Shown here one piece after another: positions 37,186 through 47,543 of a DNA stretch of 64,000 nt. This DNA is from Bacillus marasmi (lineage in GTDB: Bacteria; Bacillota; Bacilli; Bacillales; Cytobacillaceae). The stretch spans positions 124,001 through 188,000 of the forward strand of contig NZ_LR656164.1 of the NCBI RefSeq assembly GCF_902168435.1. Direction: 5' to 3'. Below the pieces are notes generated by a model that saw only the letters and a program-made list of their open reading frames with translations, made no database searches and had not been told where the DNA came from. The first letter of the stretch is position 1. Every line of letters begins with the position of its first letter. Made by a program: the position numbers and the translations under genes.

Positions 37186-37631
37186 TGTATTTAGATTTTT
37201 CGATGATGATGCAAGTTTTTACAAAGGTAGTTGGACTGAATGATACAGAATTAAAGTTTCAGTCCATTTCTACAACAGGAAATATAGAACAGCCGAAAGG
37301 TTTATTTTTACCGGTCTTAGGAAATGGCGATGAATTGCTTAAAGCTATTAATCATGGTGCGATTGCGGCAGTTTGGGATGCAAGCATTCCTATTCCTAAG
37401 TATAAGCCGACATATTTTCCGTTCTTTTTAACGGACAATCTGCTGACGAATGTAGAAAGAATGCTAAGTTTATACAAAGAAAAAGTATTACAGGAAGAGG
37501 ATGTAAAACAAATGTCCATTTTAGTAGACGTAGAACTTCTTAAAGAAAAAATCTCAACATATGATAATTCTAATCAGTTTAAGCAAATACTTCAGCACAT
37601 GGAAGCGTTAGCGGCGTCAAGGAGGGGATAA
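37185..37631 (+). CDS. Orphan Mur-ligase N-terminal-domain-like protein
   Basis: A 148-residue protein translationally coupled to murE (TAATG) and one base before mraY. Residues about 20-105 align by eye with the UDP-binding N-terminal domain of MurE/Mur[21 protein letters not shown] matches the DSR-x-V-x-G-LFV region, [15 protein letters not shown] matches the H-x(5)-A-x-NGA-x-AIL strand, and [20 protein letters not shown] matches the VVxNTxxAMAxLA helix. No ATP loop or ligase domain follows, so it cannot be an active ligase. Function unknown; a regulatory or scaffold role near the precursor enzymes is an inference. Start codon ATG with GGAAGG eight bases upstream. Confidence 0.75.
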   Translation: MYLDFSMMMQVFTKVVGLNDTELKFQSISTTGNIEQPKGLFLPVLGNGDELLKAINHGAIAAVWDASIPIPKYKPTYFPFFLTDNLLTNVERMLSLYKEKVLQEEDVKQMSILVDVELLKEKISTYDNSNQFKQILQHMEALAASRRG

Positions 37632-37632
37632 A

Positions 37633-38607
37633 ATGCTGGAGCAAGTTATATTTTTTACAATAATTATGGGTTTTTTAATCACTGTTCTTCTTTCTCCAGT
37701 ATTTATTCCATTCTTGAGAAGATTGAAATTTGGACAAAGCATTCGCGAGGAAGGTCCAAAGTCGCATCAAAAGAAAACAGGAACACCAACGATGGGTGGA
37801 GTCATGATTCTCTTGTCAATCATTGTGACAACACTTGTTATGACAGGGAAATTTGCTGAGCCGACTGTCAAAACATATTTATTATTATTTGTTACTTTCG
37901 GATTTGGCTTATTAGGTTTTTTGGATGATTTTATTAAAGTTGTCATGAAGCGGAACTTAGGGCTTACTTCAAAGCAAAAAATGCTCGGACAAATCATTAT
38001 TTCAGTCATTTTTTATATTGTATATAAACAAAATAACTTTTCGACAGAAGTGAATATTCCAATCATTGATTATTCCTTCGATTTAGGTTGGTTTTATATA
38101 TTATTTGTAATTTTTTGGTTAGTTGGCTTTTCCAATGCCGTAAATTTAACTGATGGACTTGATGGTTTAGTTTCGGGAACAGCTGCGATTGCCTTTGGGG
38201 CTTTTGCTGTGTTGGCATGGAATCAATCGCAGTTTGAAATAGCTATATTTTCTGTTGCGGTCGTAGGGGCAGTTCTCGGCTTCTTAGTATTTAATGCCCA
38301 TCCTGCTAAAGTATTCATGGGCGACACAGGTTCATTGGCGCTTGGTGGGGCCATTTGTACAATTGCGATTTTAACAAAACTGGAAATCTTGTTGATTATC
38401 ATCGGTGGTGTTTTTGTTATTGAAACTCTATCGGTTATTCTTCAAGTCGCTTCATTTAAAACAACAGGAAAAAGAATTTTTCGCATGAGTCCCCTCCACC
38501 ATCATTATGAATTAGTGGGTTGGTCAGAATGGCGTGTCGTTGTGACCTTCTGGACGGTTGGTTTACTGTTTGCTGTATTAGGAATCTATATTGAGGTGTG
38601 GTTATAA
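37633..38607 (+). CDS. mraY: Phospho-MurNAc-pentapeptide transferase MraY
   Basis: Integral membrane enzyme that transfers phospho-MurNAc-pentapeptide to undecaprenyl phosphate, giving lipid I. The 324 residues form ten helices with the family motifs [20 protein letters not shown] near 36, FLDDFIKV near 97, NLTDGLDGL near 172 with the catalytic Asp, [11 protein letters not shown] near 230 and the HHHYE motif near 288. Start with GGAGGGG upstream overlapping the end of the preceding gene. Confidence 0.97.
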   Translation: MLEQVIFFTIIMGFLITVLLSPVFIPFLRRLKFGQSIREEGPKSHQKKTGTPTMGGVMILLSIIVTTLVMTGKFAEPTVKTYLLLFVTFGFGLLGFLDDFIKVVMKRNLGLTSKQKMLGQIIISVIFYIVYKQNNFSTEVNIPIIDYSFDLGWFYILFVIFWLVGFSNAVNLTDGLDGLVSGTAAIAFGAFAVLAWNQSQFEIAIFSVAVVGAVLGFLVFNAHPAKVFMGDTGSLALGGAICTIAILTKLEILLIIIGGVFVIETLSVILQVASFKTTGKRIFRMSPLHHHYELVGWSEWRVVVTFWTVGLLFAVLGIYIEVWL

Positions 38608-38609
38608 AC

Positions 38610-39959
38610 ATGAATAGACTTGAGAGCTATCGTCATAAGAAAGTACTAGTATTAGGTCTGGCAAAAAGTGGAGTAAGTGCCGCAGCACTTTTACACAAGC
38701 TAGGTGCCTTTGTGACCGTAAACGATATGAAACCCTTGTCAGAAAACCCTGAAGCTCAAGGTTTGCTAGAACAAGGAATTAAGGTAATATGTGGTGATCA
38801 TCCGATAGAATTATTGGATGAAGGCTTTGAGTTAATCGTAAAAAACCCTGGAATCCCTTACCACAATCCGATGATTGTCGGAGCGATAGATCGCGAAATC
38901 CCGGTAATTACTGAGGTGGAACTGGCTTACCAAATTTCTGAAGCTCCGTTTATCGGGATTACAGGAACGAACGGAAAAACGACGACGACTACTCTAATTC
39001 ATGAAATGTTACAAGAAGGTCAAAAGCACCCGCTTATAGCGGGTAACATCGGAACTGTTGCGTCTGGTGTTGCAGAGCTAGCTACGCAAGAGAATACGAT
39101 TGTGATCGAATTATCTTCATTCCAGTTAATGGGGATTACAACTTTTAGACCGAGGATTGCTATCGTTACCAATCTTTATGATGCTCATCTTGATTATCAT
39201 GGAACAAGAAAAGAATATTGGAGTGCGAAGGCGAATATTACGAAAAATCAAACAGAGGCAGATTACTTAATCGTAAATGGTGATCAAGTTCAATGTCAGG
39301 AGCTTGCTGAAGAATCTTCAGCAAAGGTTTTCTATTTTTCAACATCAAAGGTACTAGATGAAGGTGCCTATATTTCAAACGGCTGGGTCATGTGGGGACA
39401 AGAACAAGTGGTTCAATTAAAAGATATTGTTCTTCCTGGTGTACATAATTTAGAGAATATCCTATCTTCAGTTGCAGCTGCCAAGTTAAGCGGCGTATCA
39501 AATGAGGCTATTTTTCAAGTGTTAAGCACCTTTAAAGGCGTGAAGCATCGTTTACAATATATTGCAGAAGTAAAAGGCCGCAGATTTTATAATGATTCGA
39601 AAGCAACCAATATTTTAGCCACATCAAAAGCATTGTCAGCTTTTGATACACCAATTGTCCTGTTAGCAGGTGGATTGGATCGTGGAAATAGCTTTGATGA
39701 ACTGATTCCATATTTGGAAAATGTTAAAGCGTTAGTTAGTTTTGGACAAACGGCAGTAAAGATTGAAGATGCAGCTATTAAGGCTGGAATAAAACAAATC
39801 AAACGGGTCGATAATGTGGAAAAGGCCGTTCCTGTTGCATTCGAGCTTTCCGAGCCTGGTGATGTTATTTTATTATCACCTGCATGCGCAAGTTGGGATC
39901 AATATAAAACTTTCGAGGTAAGAGGAGACATTTTTATTGAAGCGGTGCATAAGCTTTAA
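38610..39959 (+). CDS. murD: UDP-MurNAc-L-alanine: D-glutamate ligase
   Basis: Adds D-glutamate to UDP-MurNAc-L-alanine in the cytosol. The 449 residues have an N-terminal Rossmann-like domain ([14 protein letters not shown]), the ATP loop [14 protein letters not shown] near 117, [12 protein letters not shown] near 190 and the C-terminal ligase domain with NDSKATN near 325 and [17 protein letters not shown] near 420. ATG 38610 is preferred, with GAGGTG about 11 bases upstream; GTG 38598 overlaps that site. It starts two bases after mraY. Confidence 0.97.
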   Translation: MNRLESYRHKKVLVLGLAKSGVSAAALLHKLGAFVTVNDMKPLSENPEAQGLLEQGIKVICGDHPIELLDEGFELIVKNPGIPYHNPMIVGAIDREIPVITEVELAYQISEAPFIGITGTNGKTTTTTLIHEMLQEGQKHPLIAGNIGTVASGVAELATQENTIVIELSSFQLMGITTFRPRIAIVTNLYDAHLDYHGTRKEYWSAKANITKNQTEADYLIVNGDQVQCQELAEESSAKVFYFSTSKVLDEGAYISNGWVMWGQEQVVQLKDIVLPGVHNLENILSSVAAAKLSGVSNEAIFQVLSTFKGVKHRLQYIAEVKGRRFYNDSKATNILATSKALSAFDTPIVLLAGGLDRGNSFDELIPYLENVKALVSFGQTAVKIEDAAIKAGIKQIKRVDNVEKAVPVAFELSEPGDVILLSPACASWDQYKTFEVRGDIFIEAVHKL

Positions 39960-40026
39960 TAAGAGTTTGTCCTCCTTAGACAATTCGGGAATCAGGCTCT
40001 AAACTCTCTGGTTGAGGTGTGTTACA

Positions 40027-41127
40027 TTGCCGCAAAAAAAAACTACTCCTGATTTGTTGCTGATGATCATTACATTTACATTGCTTGCAGTTGGACTGAT
40101 TATGGTCTACAGTGCCAGTGCCGTCTGGGCAGATTATAAATTTAATGATTCGTTTTTCTTTGCAAAAAGACAATTGTTGTTTGCTGGTGTTGGGATTTTT
40201 GCGATGTTTTTTATTATGAACATTGATTATTGGACCTGGAGAACATGGGCAAAGGTTTTAATTATTACTTGCTTCGTCTTGTTGATTCTTGTGCTTATTC
40301 CAGGAATCGGTAATGTCCGAAACGGCTCGCGGAGCTGGATTGGAGTTGGAGCTTTTTCGATTCAGCCATCAGAATTTATGAAGCTTGCAATGATTGCGTT
40401 TTTAGCGAAATTCCTATCCGAACGCCAAAAGCTTATCACCTCCTTTAGACTTGGGCTGGTTCCATCGTTGGCACTTGTGTTTACCGCTTTTGCGATGATA
40501 ATGCTACAGCCAGATTTAGGAACAGGAACAGTAATGGTTGGAACTTGCGTAGTCATGATTTTCATTGCTGGAGCGCGAGTCAGCCACTTCGCTGGATTAG
40601 GATTATTGGGAGTTGCAGGATTTGTTGCCTTAATTATTTCAGCTCCTTATCGAATGAAACGGATTACTTCCTTCCTTGATCCATGGTCAGACCCGCTTGG
40701 AAGTGGATTCCAAATCATTCAATCGCTTTATGCGATTGGGCCAGGTGGATTGTTTGGTTTAGGTCTTGGACAAAGTCGACAAAAATTCTTCTATCTTCCC
40801 GAGCCACAAACGGATTTTATTTTCGCTATACTAGCCGAAGAACTTGGTTTTATAGGTGGATCATTCGTGTTATTGCTATTTGCGCTTTTATTATGGAGGG
40901 GAATAAGGATTGCTTTAGGTGCACCTGACCTTTACGGTAGCTTTTTAGCCGTCGGAATTATCGCGATGATTGCGATACAGGTTATGATAAATATCGGTGT
41001 TGTCACAGGATTAATGCCTGTTACAGGAATTACACTCCCATTTTTAAGCTACGGAGGTTCATCGTTAACATTAATGTTAATGGCGATTGGCGTACTCTTA
41101 AATATTAGCCGCTATGCAAGACTATAA
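40027..41127 (+). CDS. spoVE: SEDS glycosyltransferase SpoVE
   Basis: SEDS-family (RodA/FtsW) peptidoglycan polymerase used for spore cortex synthesis, partner of SpoVD. The 366 residues have about ten helices and the conserved GSRSWIGVGAFSIQPSEFMKL near 103, with catalytic-type Asp in QPDLGTGTV near 165 and the C-terminal LPFLSYGGSSL near 342. TTG 40027 is chosen because GAGGTG lies seven bases upstream; the earlier in-frame TTG 40012 overlaps it. Between murD and murG as in B. subtilis; a terminator follows. Confidence 0.95.
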   Translation: MPQKKTTPDLLLMIITFTLLAVGLIMVYSASAVWADYKFNDSFFFAKRQLLFAGVGIFAMFFIMNIDYWTWRTWAKVLIITCFVLLILVLIPGIGNVRNGSRSWIGVGAFSIQPSEFMKLAMIAFLAKFLSERQKLITSFRLGLVPSLALVFTAFAMIMLQPDLGTGTVMVGTCVVMIFIAGARVSHFAGLGLLGVAGFVALIISAPYRMKRITSFLDPWSDPLGSGFQIIQSLYAIGPGGLFGLGLGQSRQKFFYLPEPQTDFIFAILAEELGFIGGSFVLLLFALLLWRGIRIALGAPDLYGSFLAVGIIAMIAIQVMINIGVVTGLMPVTGITLPFLSYGGSSLTLMLMAIGVLLNISRYARL

Positions 41128-41131
41128 CGGG

Positions 41132-41157
41132 ACCCTGTTCTAACAGGGTTTCTTTCA
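41132..41157 (+). terminator. Terminator after spoVE
   Basis: ACCCTG/CAGGGT stem with a six-base loop, followed by TTTCTTTC. Moderate strength. Confidence 0.65.
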
Positions 41158-41307
41158 TTTGTATTACAATTATATTATCTTTTTATTGAAATATTAAAAA
41201 TAGCTGTTTTTATAGTAAAATTAGAAAATGACCATAAATAGACATTTATTATATCAAGCTCTGGCGCAATTTCGCGCTTTAAGCTTTTCTAAATTAGAGG
41301 TGGAAAA

Positions 41308-42402
41308 ATGAAAATTGTTGTGAGTGGTGGAGGAACCGGAGGGCATATCTATCCTGCATTAGCGTTAATCCGTGAAATCAATAAGAATGTGAAAAATGCA
41401 CAATTTTTATATATAGGAACAAAGCAAGGGTTAGAAAGTAAATTAGTACCTATGGAACAAATACCGTTTGAATCCATTCACATTACGGGGTTTAAACGAA
41501 AGCTATCATTCGAGAATGTCAAAACGATCTTTCGTTTTCTTAAGGGAGTCCGAGATAGTAAGAAGCTCCTGAAAAAGTTTAAACCGGATGTGGTCATTGG
41601 CACAGGTGGTTATGTGTGTGGTCCAGTTGTCTATGCAGCTGCAAAACTAGGGATACCAACTATTATTCATGAACAAAACAGCGTCCCCGGATTAACGAAT
41701 AAGTTTTTAAGTCGTTATGTCGACCGCGTCGCGATTTGCTTTGAGGAGGCTAGACAGTTTTTTCCAGAGAATAAAGTTGTGTTAACTGGGAATCCCCGTG
41801 CCTCTGAAGTTTTAGGCCAGGATGGGGCGGTAGGAAGAGAATCAGTAGGATTATCACTCGACTTGCCAGCTGTGTTAATTTTTGGGGGAAGCCGCGGAGC
41901 TAGACCAATTAATGAGGCAGTATTGAAGTCACTCTCACAATTAGCCATAAAACCATACCAGGTTTTATACGTAACGGGAGATGTTCATTACGATAAGGTA
42001 CTACAAGAAGCAGAAATTTCCGGCAACCCTGATAATGTCATTATTAAGCCCTTTATTCATAACATGCCACAAGTATTAGCCGGGATTGATTTGACAGTTT
42101 CAAGGGCAGGTGCGACGACACTCGCTGAGCTAACCTCACTAGGAGTGCCGAGCATCTTAATTCCGAGTCCTTATGTGACGAATAATCATCAAGAGAAAAA
42201 TGCACGGGCACTCAGCGACCATGGTGCTGCTGAGCTACTATTAGAGACAGAATTGAATTCAACAAAGCTGATTAAAACCATCGATGATATCCTACTCGCT
42301 GAGCATAAGCTTGACGATATGAAGCATGCAGCTAAAAGATTAGGTATTCCTGACGCCGCTGACCGACTGTACGAAGTAATGAAGGAAATTACCAAACGTT
42401 AG
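41308..42402 (+). CDS. murG: UDP-GlcNAc: lipid I GlcNAc transferase MurG
   Basis: Membrane-associated GT-B glycosyltransferase that converts lipid I to lipid II. The 364 residues start at the glycine-rich loop [31 protein letters not shown] near 95 and [15 protein letters not shown] near 122 follow, then the C-terminal donor site with FGGSRGA near 195 and [20 protein letters not shown] near 268. Start with GAGGTGG six bases upstream. It is preceded by a 180-base gap behind the spoVE terminator, so it probably has its own promoter. Confidence 0.97.
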   Translation: MKIVVSGGGTGGHIYPALALIREINKNVKNAQFLYIGTKQGLESKLVPMEQIPFESIHITGFKRKLSFENVKTIFRFLKGVRDSKKLLKKFKPDVVIGTGGYVCGPVVYAAAKLGIPTIIHEQNSVPGLTNKFLSRYVDRVAICFEEARQFFPENKVVLTGNPRASEVLGQDGAVGRESVGLSLDLPAVLIFGGSRGARPINEAVLKSLSQLAIKPYQVLYVTGDVHYDKVLQEAEISGNPDNVIIKPFIHNMPQVLAGIDLTVSRAGATTLAELTSLGVPSILIPSPYVTNNHQEKNARALSDHGAAELLLETELNSTKLIKTIDDILLAEHKLDDMKHAAKRLGIPDAADRLYEVMKEITKR

Positions 42403-42481
42403 CAAAAATAGTGCCCAGAATATCCCTTAAGCATAAACTAAATTACACCGAACCTAAGGAATGAAAGGGAGGTTGTTAAAT

Positions 42482-43399
42482 ATGAATTCGTTTTTAAATG
42501 AATTGACTGCCTTACAAATTGGCAAGGTTAAAGAAAATGAGATGCTAAGCGCTCATACGACGATGAAGATTGGTGGACCTGCGGAGATTTTTATCGAGCC
42601 TTCGTCCATTGAAAATTTACAAAAAACAATCCAACTAATACGCAAATATAATATCCCATGGCGGGCAATTGGCAGAGGTTCTAATTTGCTAGTTTCAGAT
42701 CAAGGTATTGAAGGTGTTGTCATTAAATTGGGATCCGGTCTGGATCAACTAGAAGTGAACGGTGATTCCGTAAAGGTTGGCGGCGGTTTTTCACTTGTAA
42801 GCTTTGCGACGATAATATGTAAACGAGGCTTATCGGGATTGGAGTTTGCCGGGGGAATTCCAGGTTCTGTGGGTGGGGCTGTGTATATGAATGCTGGCGC
42901 CCACGGAAGCGATATTTCCAAGATTTTAACAAAGGCCCATATTCTTTTTCCAGATGGGACGATGGAATGGCTCACAAACGAGGAGATGGCTTTCTCTTAT
43001 CGTACATCAGTTCTTCAAAAGAAACGCCCTGGAATTGTTGTAGAGGCAGTATTTAAGCTAAAGCCAGGGGAAAAAGAAGTCATCGTGAGTGAAATGCAAA
43101 AAAATAAAGATTATCGCAAGAAAACTCAGCCGTGGAATTATCCTTGTGCAGGAAGTATTTTTCGAAACCCGCTGCCAAATTATGCTGGCCAATTGATTGA
43201 GAAGGCCGGGTTAAAAGGCTTTATTATGGGTGGGGCAAAGGTTAGTGAAATGCATGGGAATTTTATTGTTAACAATGGAAATGCGACTGCTCAAGATGTC
43301 TTGGATTTAATCCAATATATTAAAGATAAAATTTTCGAGCTTTATCATGTCAGAATGGAAACAGAAGTTGAAATAATCGGGAAAAACTTACAGAAATGA
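42482..43399 (+). CDS. murB: UDP-N-acetylenolpyruvoylglucosamine reductase MurB
   Basis: FAD enzyme that reduces the enolpyruvyl group to give UDP-MurNAc. The 305 residues contain the FAD-binding [13 protein letters not shown] near 22, [11 protein letters not shown] near 68, [20 protein letters not shown] near 122 and the catalytic CAGSIFRNP near 222; this is the type II MurB. ATG 42482 with AAGGGAGG nine bases upstream is preferred to ATG 42461. It follows murG as in B. subtilis and is followed by a terminator. Confidence 0.96.
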   Translation: MNSFLNELTALQIGKVKENEMLSAHTTMKIGGPAEIFIEPSSIENLQKTIQLIRKYNIPWRAIGRGSNLLVSDQGIEGVVIKLGSGLDQLEVNGDSVKVGGGFSLVSFATIICKRGLSGLEFAGGIPGSVGGAVYMNAGAHGSDISKILTKAHILFPDGTMEWLTNEEMAFSYRTSVLQKKRPGIVVEAVFKLKPGEKEVIVSEMQKNKDYRKKTQPWNYPCAGSIFRNPLPNYAGQLIEKAGLKGFIMGGAKVSEMHGNFIVNNGNATAQDVLDLIQYIKDKIFELYHVRMETEVEIIGKNLQK

Positions 43400-43462
43400 T
43401 GCCGTTAGAATCCCATATTATGTTATAATACTTTAATAGGACATAGAATGGTCTTGCTAAAT

Positions 43463-43491
43463 AACGGCATGTTTTCGTGCCGTTGTTTTTC
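43463..43491 (+). terminator. Terminator between murB and divIB
   Basis: AACGGCA pairs with TGCCGTT around TGTTTTCG, followed by GTTTTT. A TATAAT-like hexamer near 43425 lies just before it, so a short leader RNA upstream of divIB is also possible. Confidence 0.75.
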
Positions 43492-43532
43492 GCTTATAAA
43501 GTATAATCAACTACCTTTAAGAGGTGAAATAT

Positions 43533-44324
43533 GTGGATAAAGGGAAAATTGTCTCCCTTGAAGATCGAATTCCAAAGCTCAAGGAACAGCGTAGGAGAAA
43601 AGCGAATAAACGATTAACGATCCTTTTATTTTTTTTCTTTTTGCTTATGAGCTGTATTATTTATTTTCAATCTCCTTTAAGTCATGTAAGAAACATATAT
43701 GTTAAAGGTAATGAGGTTTATTCTTCAGAAGATATCGAGGAACTTTCAGGGTTGACGAAAAAAACAAATATTTGGAAGGTCAATGAAAAACTTGTCGAAG
43801 ATAACTTGCGTAAGTTACCTGAGATAAAGGCCGTATCAGTACAAGTTCAATTGCCTTCATCTGTGACGATAAAATTAGAAGAGCATAAACAAATTGCCTA
43901 TATCAATAAGGGTGATCACTATTCACCTGTTTTAGAAAATGGAGAAATCTTACCTGCTATGCAGCGTGGGGCTTTTCCAGTGCAGGCACCGATATTAGTC
44001 GGTTTTTCAAAAGGCAAGGTATTGAATAAGATGATTGACGGACTTGAAAACCTACCCTCTGGAATTGTAAACTCCATTTCTGAGATACAGTATTCACCTA
44101 AAGAGACTGATGAATATAGCGTCAAGTTATTTATGAATGATGGTTATGAGGTTCACGCAACCTTGAGAAGCTTCCAGAAAAAAATGGCTCACTATCCATC
44201 CATCATAAGTCAATTAAATCCTGAAGAAAAGGGAATCATCGACCTAGAGGTTGGTTCCTACTTTAAAGCTTTTAAACAGGAAGGAACTGAAGAAGTTGAA
44301 GATGCCGGTGAAGCTGAAGGGTAA
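43533..44324 (+). CDS. divIB: Cell division protein DivIB (FtsQ)
   Basis: Bitopic divisome protein that stabilises FtsL-DivIC. The 263 residues have a basic cytoplasmic N-terminus (KIVSLEDRIPKLKEQRRRKA), one helix (about 28-45), and an extracytoplasmic POTRA domain (SHVRNIYVKGNEVYSSEDIEE, about 50-115), followed by the beta/gamma domains. GTG 43533 is set by GAGGTG six bases upstream. Its 3' end overlaps the ylxW start by about 23 bases, indicating coupled translation. Confidence 0.94.
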   Translation: MDKGKIVSLEDRIPKLKEQRRRKANKRLTILLFFFFLLMSCIIYFQSPLSHVRNIYVKGNEVYSSEDIEELSGLTKKTNIWKVNEKLVEDNLRKLPEIKAVSVQVQLPSSVTIKLEEHKQIAYINKGDHYSPVLENGEILPAMQRGAFPVQAPILVGFSKGKVLNKMIDGLENLPSGIVNSISEIQYSPKETDEYSVKLFMNDGYEVHATLRSFQKKMAHYPSIISQLNPEEKGIIDLEVGSYFKAFKQEGTEEVEDAGEAEG

Positions 44325-45003
44325 GCATGTCATACTTTCTTTAGTCTGCTTAGTATTAGGATTTATGATTGCTTATTCATATCAAAGAACCCAAATCGAA
44401 AATGAACAGGCAAAAATTCCGGACAAGCAGTGGCAAAGAAATTTAGATTTACGGAATCAATTAATTCAGCAAGAGGAAATGAACCGAAAGCTGCAACAGG
44501 AATTGACAAAAAAACAGCAGCAGGTTTTAAAAATAGAAAAAGAATTGTCATCAGAAGCACAGGTGTTTTTTAACTTAGCTGAAGACACCGAAAAATACCG
44601 GATGTTTCTCGGTAAGGTAAAGGTTAAGGGGAAAGGCGTGGAAGTGACATTATCGGATGGTGATTACAATCCGAAGGAAGAAAATGTCAATAATTATATT
44701 GTTCATGAACAACATGTATTTAAGGTTATTAATGAATTATATATTTCCGGGGCATCAGCAGTAGCGATTAACGGACAAAGGTTATCTTCTAATTCCTATA
44801 TCGTTTGTAATGGTCCTGTTATCACCGTTGATGGGACTCAACAACCTGCACCGTTCGTCATCTCAGCAATTGGTGATTCAGACGTGTTGAGTGCAGCTCT
44901 AAATTTAACTGGTGGAATTAAAGACCAATTAGTTAATGATAATATTGTCGTTAAAATTGAAAAGAAGGAAACTGTTGTATTAGAGCCGATTTTAGGCAGC
45001 TAA
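44302..45003 (+). CDS. ylxW: DUF881 membrane protein YlxW
   Basis: A 233-residue protein with one N-terminal membrane helix (ILSLVCLVLGFMIAYSY), a coiled-coil stretch (about 40-85, Gln/Glu/Lys-rich) and an extracytoplasmic DUF881 domain (GKGVEVTLSDGDYNP near 105, YISGASAVAINGQRL near 145, PFVISAIGD near 190). B. subtilis YlxW has been linked to division with FtsA/Sbp region genes, but no enzyme activity is known. Start is uncertain: ATG 44302 or GTG 44308; both overlap divIB and lack a strong ribosome site. Confidence 0.88.
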   Translation: MPVKLKGKHVILSLVCLVLGFMIAYSYQRTQIENEQAKIPDKQWQRNLDLRNQLIQQEEMNRKLQQELTKKQQQVLKIEKELSSEAQVFFNLAEDTEKYRMFLGKVKVKGKGVEVTLSDGDYNPKEENVNNYIVHEQHVFKVINELYISGASAVAINGQRLSSNSYIVCNGPVITVDGTQQPAPFVISAIGDSDVLSAALNLTGGIKDQLVNDNIVVKIEKKETVVLEPILGS

Positions 45004-45022
45004 TCAACAGGAGATATCAATT

Positions 45023-45748
45023 ATGAAATATTTAAATTTTACTGCAATAGCCGTAATTATAGGTCTTATGCTGGCAATCCAATTTCAGACTATCAAAGAA
45101 CCAGTCGAACGTGATACTCGTGATACTTGGCAGTTACAAGAGGATTTATTAAAAGAAAAAGAAGTCTACTCAAAGCTTCTTCAAGAAATCCGTTCCAACG
45201 AAGAAAAACTCGCCAAATATGAAACTGAACGAAACCACAGCAAAGAACTTGTATTGCGTGAAACACTGGAGGAATTGAAAACACAGGTTGGTTTAACGGA
45301 GGTTACTGGTCCGGGGATTATTCTTGTCATTGAACAAGCCTATGAGGATCCTTCTTTCGGTGGGGATGTTCCAGAGATTTCTCCTGAATCGCTGCAACGT
45401 TTAGTGAATGAACTAAATATGAATGGTGCTATGTATATTTCTATCGAAGGAAACCGACTTATCAATACTTCTGTCATTCGTGATATTAATGGAGTGACAA
45501 AAGTAGATGGCCGATCACTTAAAGATTTTCCAATTGAAATAAAAGTTATTGCCGAAAACAAAAAAAATACTGAAAAACTATATAACAGAATGCAAGCCTC
45601 ACAAGCTGCAGAGGAATTGTATAAGTTTGACAGTTTGCGGGTGAATGTCTCTAAGCCAACAAATGATATTACGATACCAGCATATGAAGATAGCATAAGA
45701 ATAAAGAATATGGAACCAGTGGAATCTGAAAAAGGAGGCAGTAAATAA
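45023..45748 (+). CDS. ylxX: DUF881 membrane protein YlxX
   Basis: Paralogue of the upstream YlxW: 241 residues, one N-terminal helix (FTAIAVIIGLMLAIQF), a coiled coil (about 35-85) and the DUF881 domain (VTGPGIILVIEQAYEDP near 95, NGAMYISIEGNRLINTSV near 135, FPIEIKVIAE near 170). Start with CAGGAGA upstream. Only one base separates it from sbp. Function unknown. Confidence 0.88.
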   Translation: MKYLNFTAIAVIIGLMLAIQFQTIKEPVERDTRDTWQLQEDLLKEKEVYSKLLQEIRSNEEKLAKYETERNHSKELVLRETLEELKTQVGLTEVTGPGIILVIEQAYEDPSFGGDVPEISPESLQRLVNELNMNGAMYISIEGNRLINTSVIRDINGVTKVDGRSLKDFPIEIKVIAENKKNTEKLYNRMQASQAAEELYKFDSLRVNVSKPTNDITIPAYEDSIRIKNMEPVESEKGGSK

Positions 45749-45749
45749 G

Positions 45750-46112
45750 ATGTGGCTTCCGATCCTGGGGTTGATAGTCGGAGTGATTCTTGGACTGCTT
45801 ACCGATATCCGAATCCCTGATGAATACGCGAATTATTTATCCATAGCTGTACTCGCAGCACTTGATACTTTGTTTGGTGGAATTAGGGCACATTTGCAAA
45901 ACATTTATGATGAAAAAGTTTTTGTGTCCGGATTTTTTTTCAATATACTTTTAGCTGCAAGTTTGGCTTTTCTGGGTGTACATCTTGGTGTAGACTTGTA
46001 TTTAGCAGCAGTTTTTGCTTTTGGTGTCAGACTGTTCCAAAATATTGCCGTCATTAGGCGAATATTATTGACAAAATGGTCAACACCACGAGAAAAAATA
46101 GAAAAAAATTGA
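45750..46112 (+). CDS. sbp: Small basic protein Sbp (DUF1290)
   Basis: A 120-residue membrane protein of the Sbp/DUF1290 family with three to four helices; the conserved section is LDTLFGGIRAHLQNIYDEKVF near residue 40, and the C-terminus is basic. It always sits just upstream of ftsA in Bacillus and is thought to be membrane-embedded; no activity is known. Ribosome site AAAGGAGG precedes it within the ylxX end. Confidence 0.9.
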   Translation: MWLPILGLIVGVILGLLTDIRIPDEYANYLSIAVLAALDTLFGGIRAHLQNIYDEKVFVSGFFFNILLAASLAFLGVHLGVDLYLAAVFAFGVRLFQNIAVIRRILLTKWSTPREKIEKN

Positions 46113-46120
46113 ATTATAAA

Positions 46121-46149
46121 AAAGGGAATAATTATGTTGTGACGAATAA
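46121..46149 (+). promoter_or_regulatory. Candidate sigma-H promoter for ftsAZ
   Basis: AAAGGGAAT (46121-46129), an 11-base spacer and GACGAATAA (46141-46149) fit the sigma-H pattern RnAGGAwww-N11/12-RnnGAATww with one mismatch in the -35. In B. subtilis ftsAZ has a sigma-H promoter that raises expression at the onset of sporulation. A TATAAT at 46153 may serve an additional sigma-A promoter. Confidence 0.5.
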
Positions 46150-46224
46150 TTCTATAATATATTCTGTTTCAACTGAAAAATTTGTTGTTCAATAACAGAA
46201 ATTGCGAAAAGGAGGTGCCAATGA

Positions 46225-47505
46225 ATGAACAGCAATGAAATATATGTAAGTCTTGACATCGGTACATCCAGTGTAAAAGTTATCATTGGTGATATGGTCA
46301 ACGACTCCTTAAATATTATTGGTGTTGGCAATGTGAAGTCCGAGGGTTTAAGAAAGGGCTCCATTGTGGATATAGATGATACCGTTCATTCAATAAAACG
46401 TGCGATTGAACAGGCAGAGCGAATGATCGGCATGGAAATTAGACAAGTAATCGTAGGTGTTACCGGTAACCATGTTTCATTGCAGCCATGCCATGGTGTA
46501 GTGGCTGTATCAAGTGATAATCGTGAAATATCTGATGTGGATGTGGCACGTGTCATTGAAGCAGCACAAGTAATCTCAATTCCGCCAGAAAGAGAAATCA
46601 TTGACGTTATTCCAAAACAATTTATCGTAGACGGACTTGATGAAATTACTGACCCTCGTGGAATGATTGGGGTCCGCCTTGAAATGGAAGGGACAATTAT
46701 TACCGGATCAAAAACGATCCTACATAATACACTTCGTTGTGTTGAACGTGCGGGATTGGATATTCTGGATATTACTCTCCACCCTTTGGCAGCAGGTTCC
46801 TTTGCTTTATCAAAAGACGAAAAAAGTTTAGGTGTAGCATTAGTTGACATTGGTGGTGGTTCTACAACCATTGCGATTTTCGAAAATGGTTATCTCCAAG
46901 CAACAAGTGTTCTCCCAGTTGGTGGCGACCATATTACGAAAGATATTTCGGTAGGTCTTCGTACTACAACCGAGGATGCTGAGAAAATTAAAATTAAATA
47001 TGGTCATGCATTTTATGATCATGCATCTGAAGAGGAAGTTTTCAGTGTACCAACCATTGGCAGTGATCAACAGCAGCAATTTAACCAAGTTGAATTATCC
47101 GATATCATTGAAGCTCGAATGGAAGAAATATATGAGTTAGTTCAAGCTGAAATCAGAAGATTAGGTTTTTCTGACCTTCCCGGGGGAATAGTATTAACCG
47201 GAGGAGTAGCGAATATGCAAGGTGTTTTGGAACTGGCCCAGGCTATTTTTCAAAATAGAGTAAGAATGGCAATACCTGATTATATTGGTGTTCGTGAACC
47301 ACAATATACGACCGCTGTTGGTTTAATCCAATTCGCCTATAAAAATGCTAGATTAAAAGGAAGAAAGCACGACCGAGAGGGTCATGATATAATGGAAAAG
47401 CGTGTTCAAAAGCAGCCGCAACCGAAATCAAAGCCAGAAAAGCAACAATCAGAGGAAAAAATGTCAACTAGAATGAAAAAGTTCCTTGGGTACTTTTTTG
47501 AGTAA
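46225..47505 (+). CDS. ftsA: Cell division protein FtsA
   Basis: Actin-like ATPase that tethers FtsZ filaments to the membrane and recruits the divisome. The 426 residues start with the phosphate-1 loop [16 protein letters not shown], followed by domain 1C (about 85-165), the phosphate-2 loop [14 protein letters not shown] near 210 and the adenosine motif [11 protein letters not shown] near 328. A polar Lys/Gln/Glu linker leads to the C-terminal amphipathic membrane-targeting helix [10 protein letters not shown]. Start with AAAGGAGGTG upstream; the ATG at 46221 is out of frame. Confidence 0.97.
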   Translation: MNSNEIYVSLDIGTSSVKVIIGDMVNDSLNIIGVGNVKSEGLRKGSIVDIDDTVHSIKRAIEQAERMIGMEIRQVIVGVTGNHVSLQPCHGVVAVSSDNREISDVDVARVIEAAQVISIPPEREIIDVIPKQFIVDGLDEITDPRGMIGVRLEMEGTIITGSKTILHNTLRCVERAGLDILDITLHPLAAGSFALSKDEKSLGVALVDIGGGSTTIAIFENGYLQATSVLPVGGDHITKDISVGLRTTTEDAEKIKIKYGHAFYDHASEEEVFSVPTIGSDQQQQFNQVELSDIIEARMEEIYELVQAEIRRLGFSDLPGGIVLTGGVANMQGVLELAQAIFQNRVRMAIPDYIGVREPQYTTAVGLIQFAYKNARLKGRKHDREGHDIMEKRVQKQPQPKSKPEKQQSEEKMSTRMKKFLGYFFE

Positions 47506-47543
47506 ACGGCTATCACGAATACGACGAATTAGGAGGATTTGTC

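Noticed and set aside
46386-46871. 161-codon ORF antisense to ftsA
   Set aside because: Shadow of the ftsA codons; no independent evidence.
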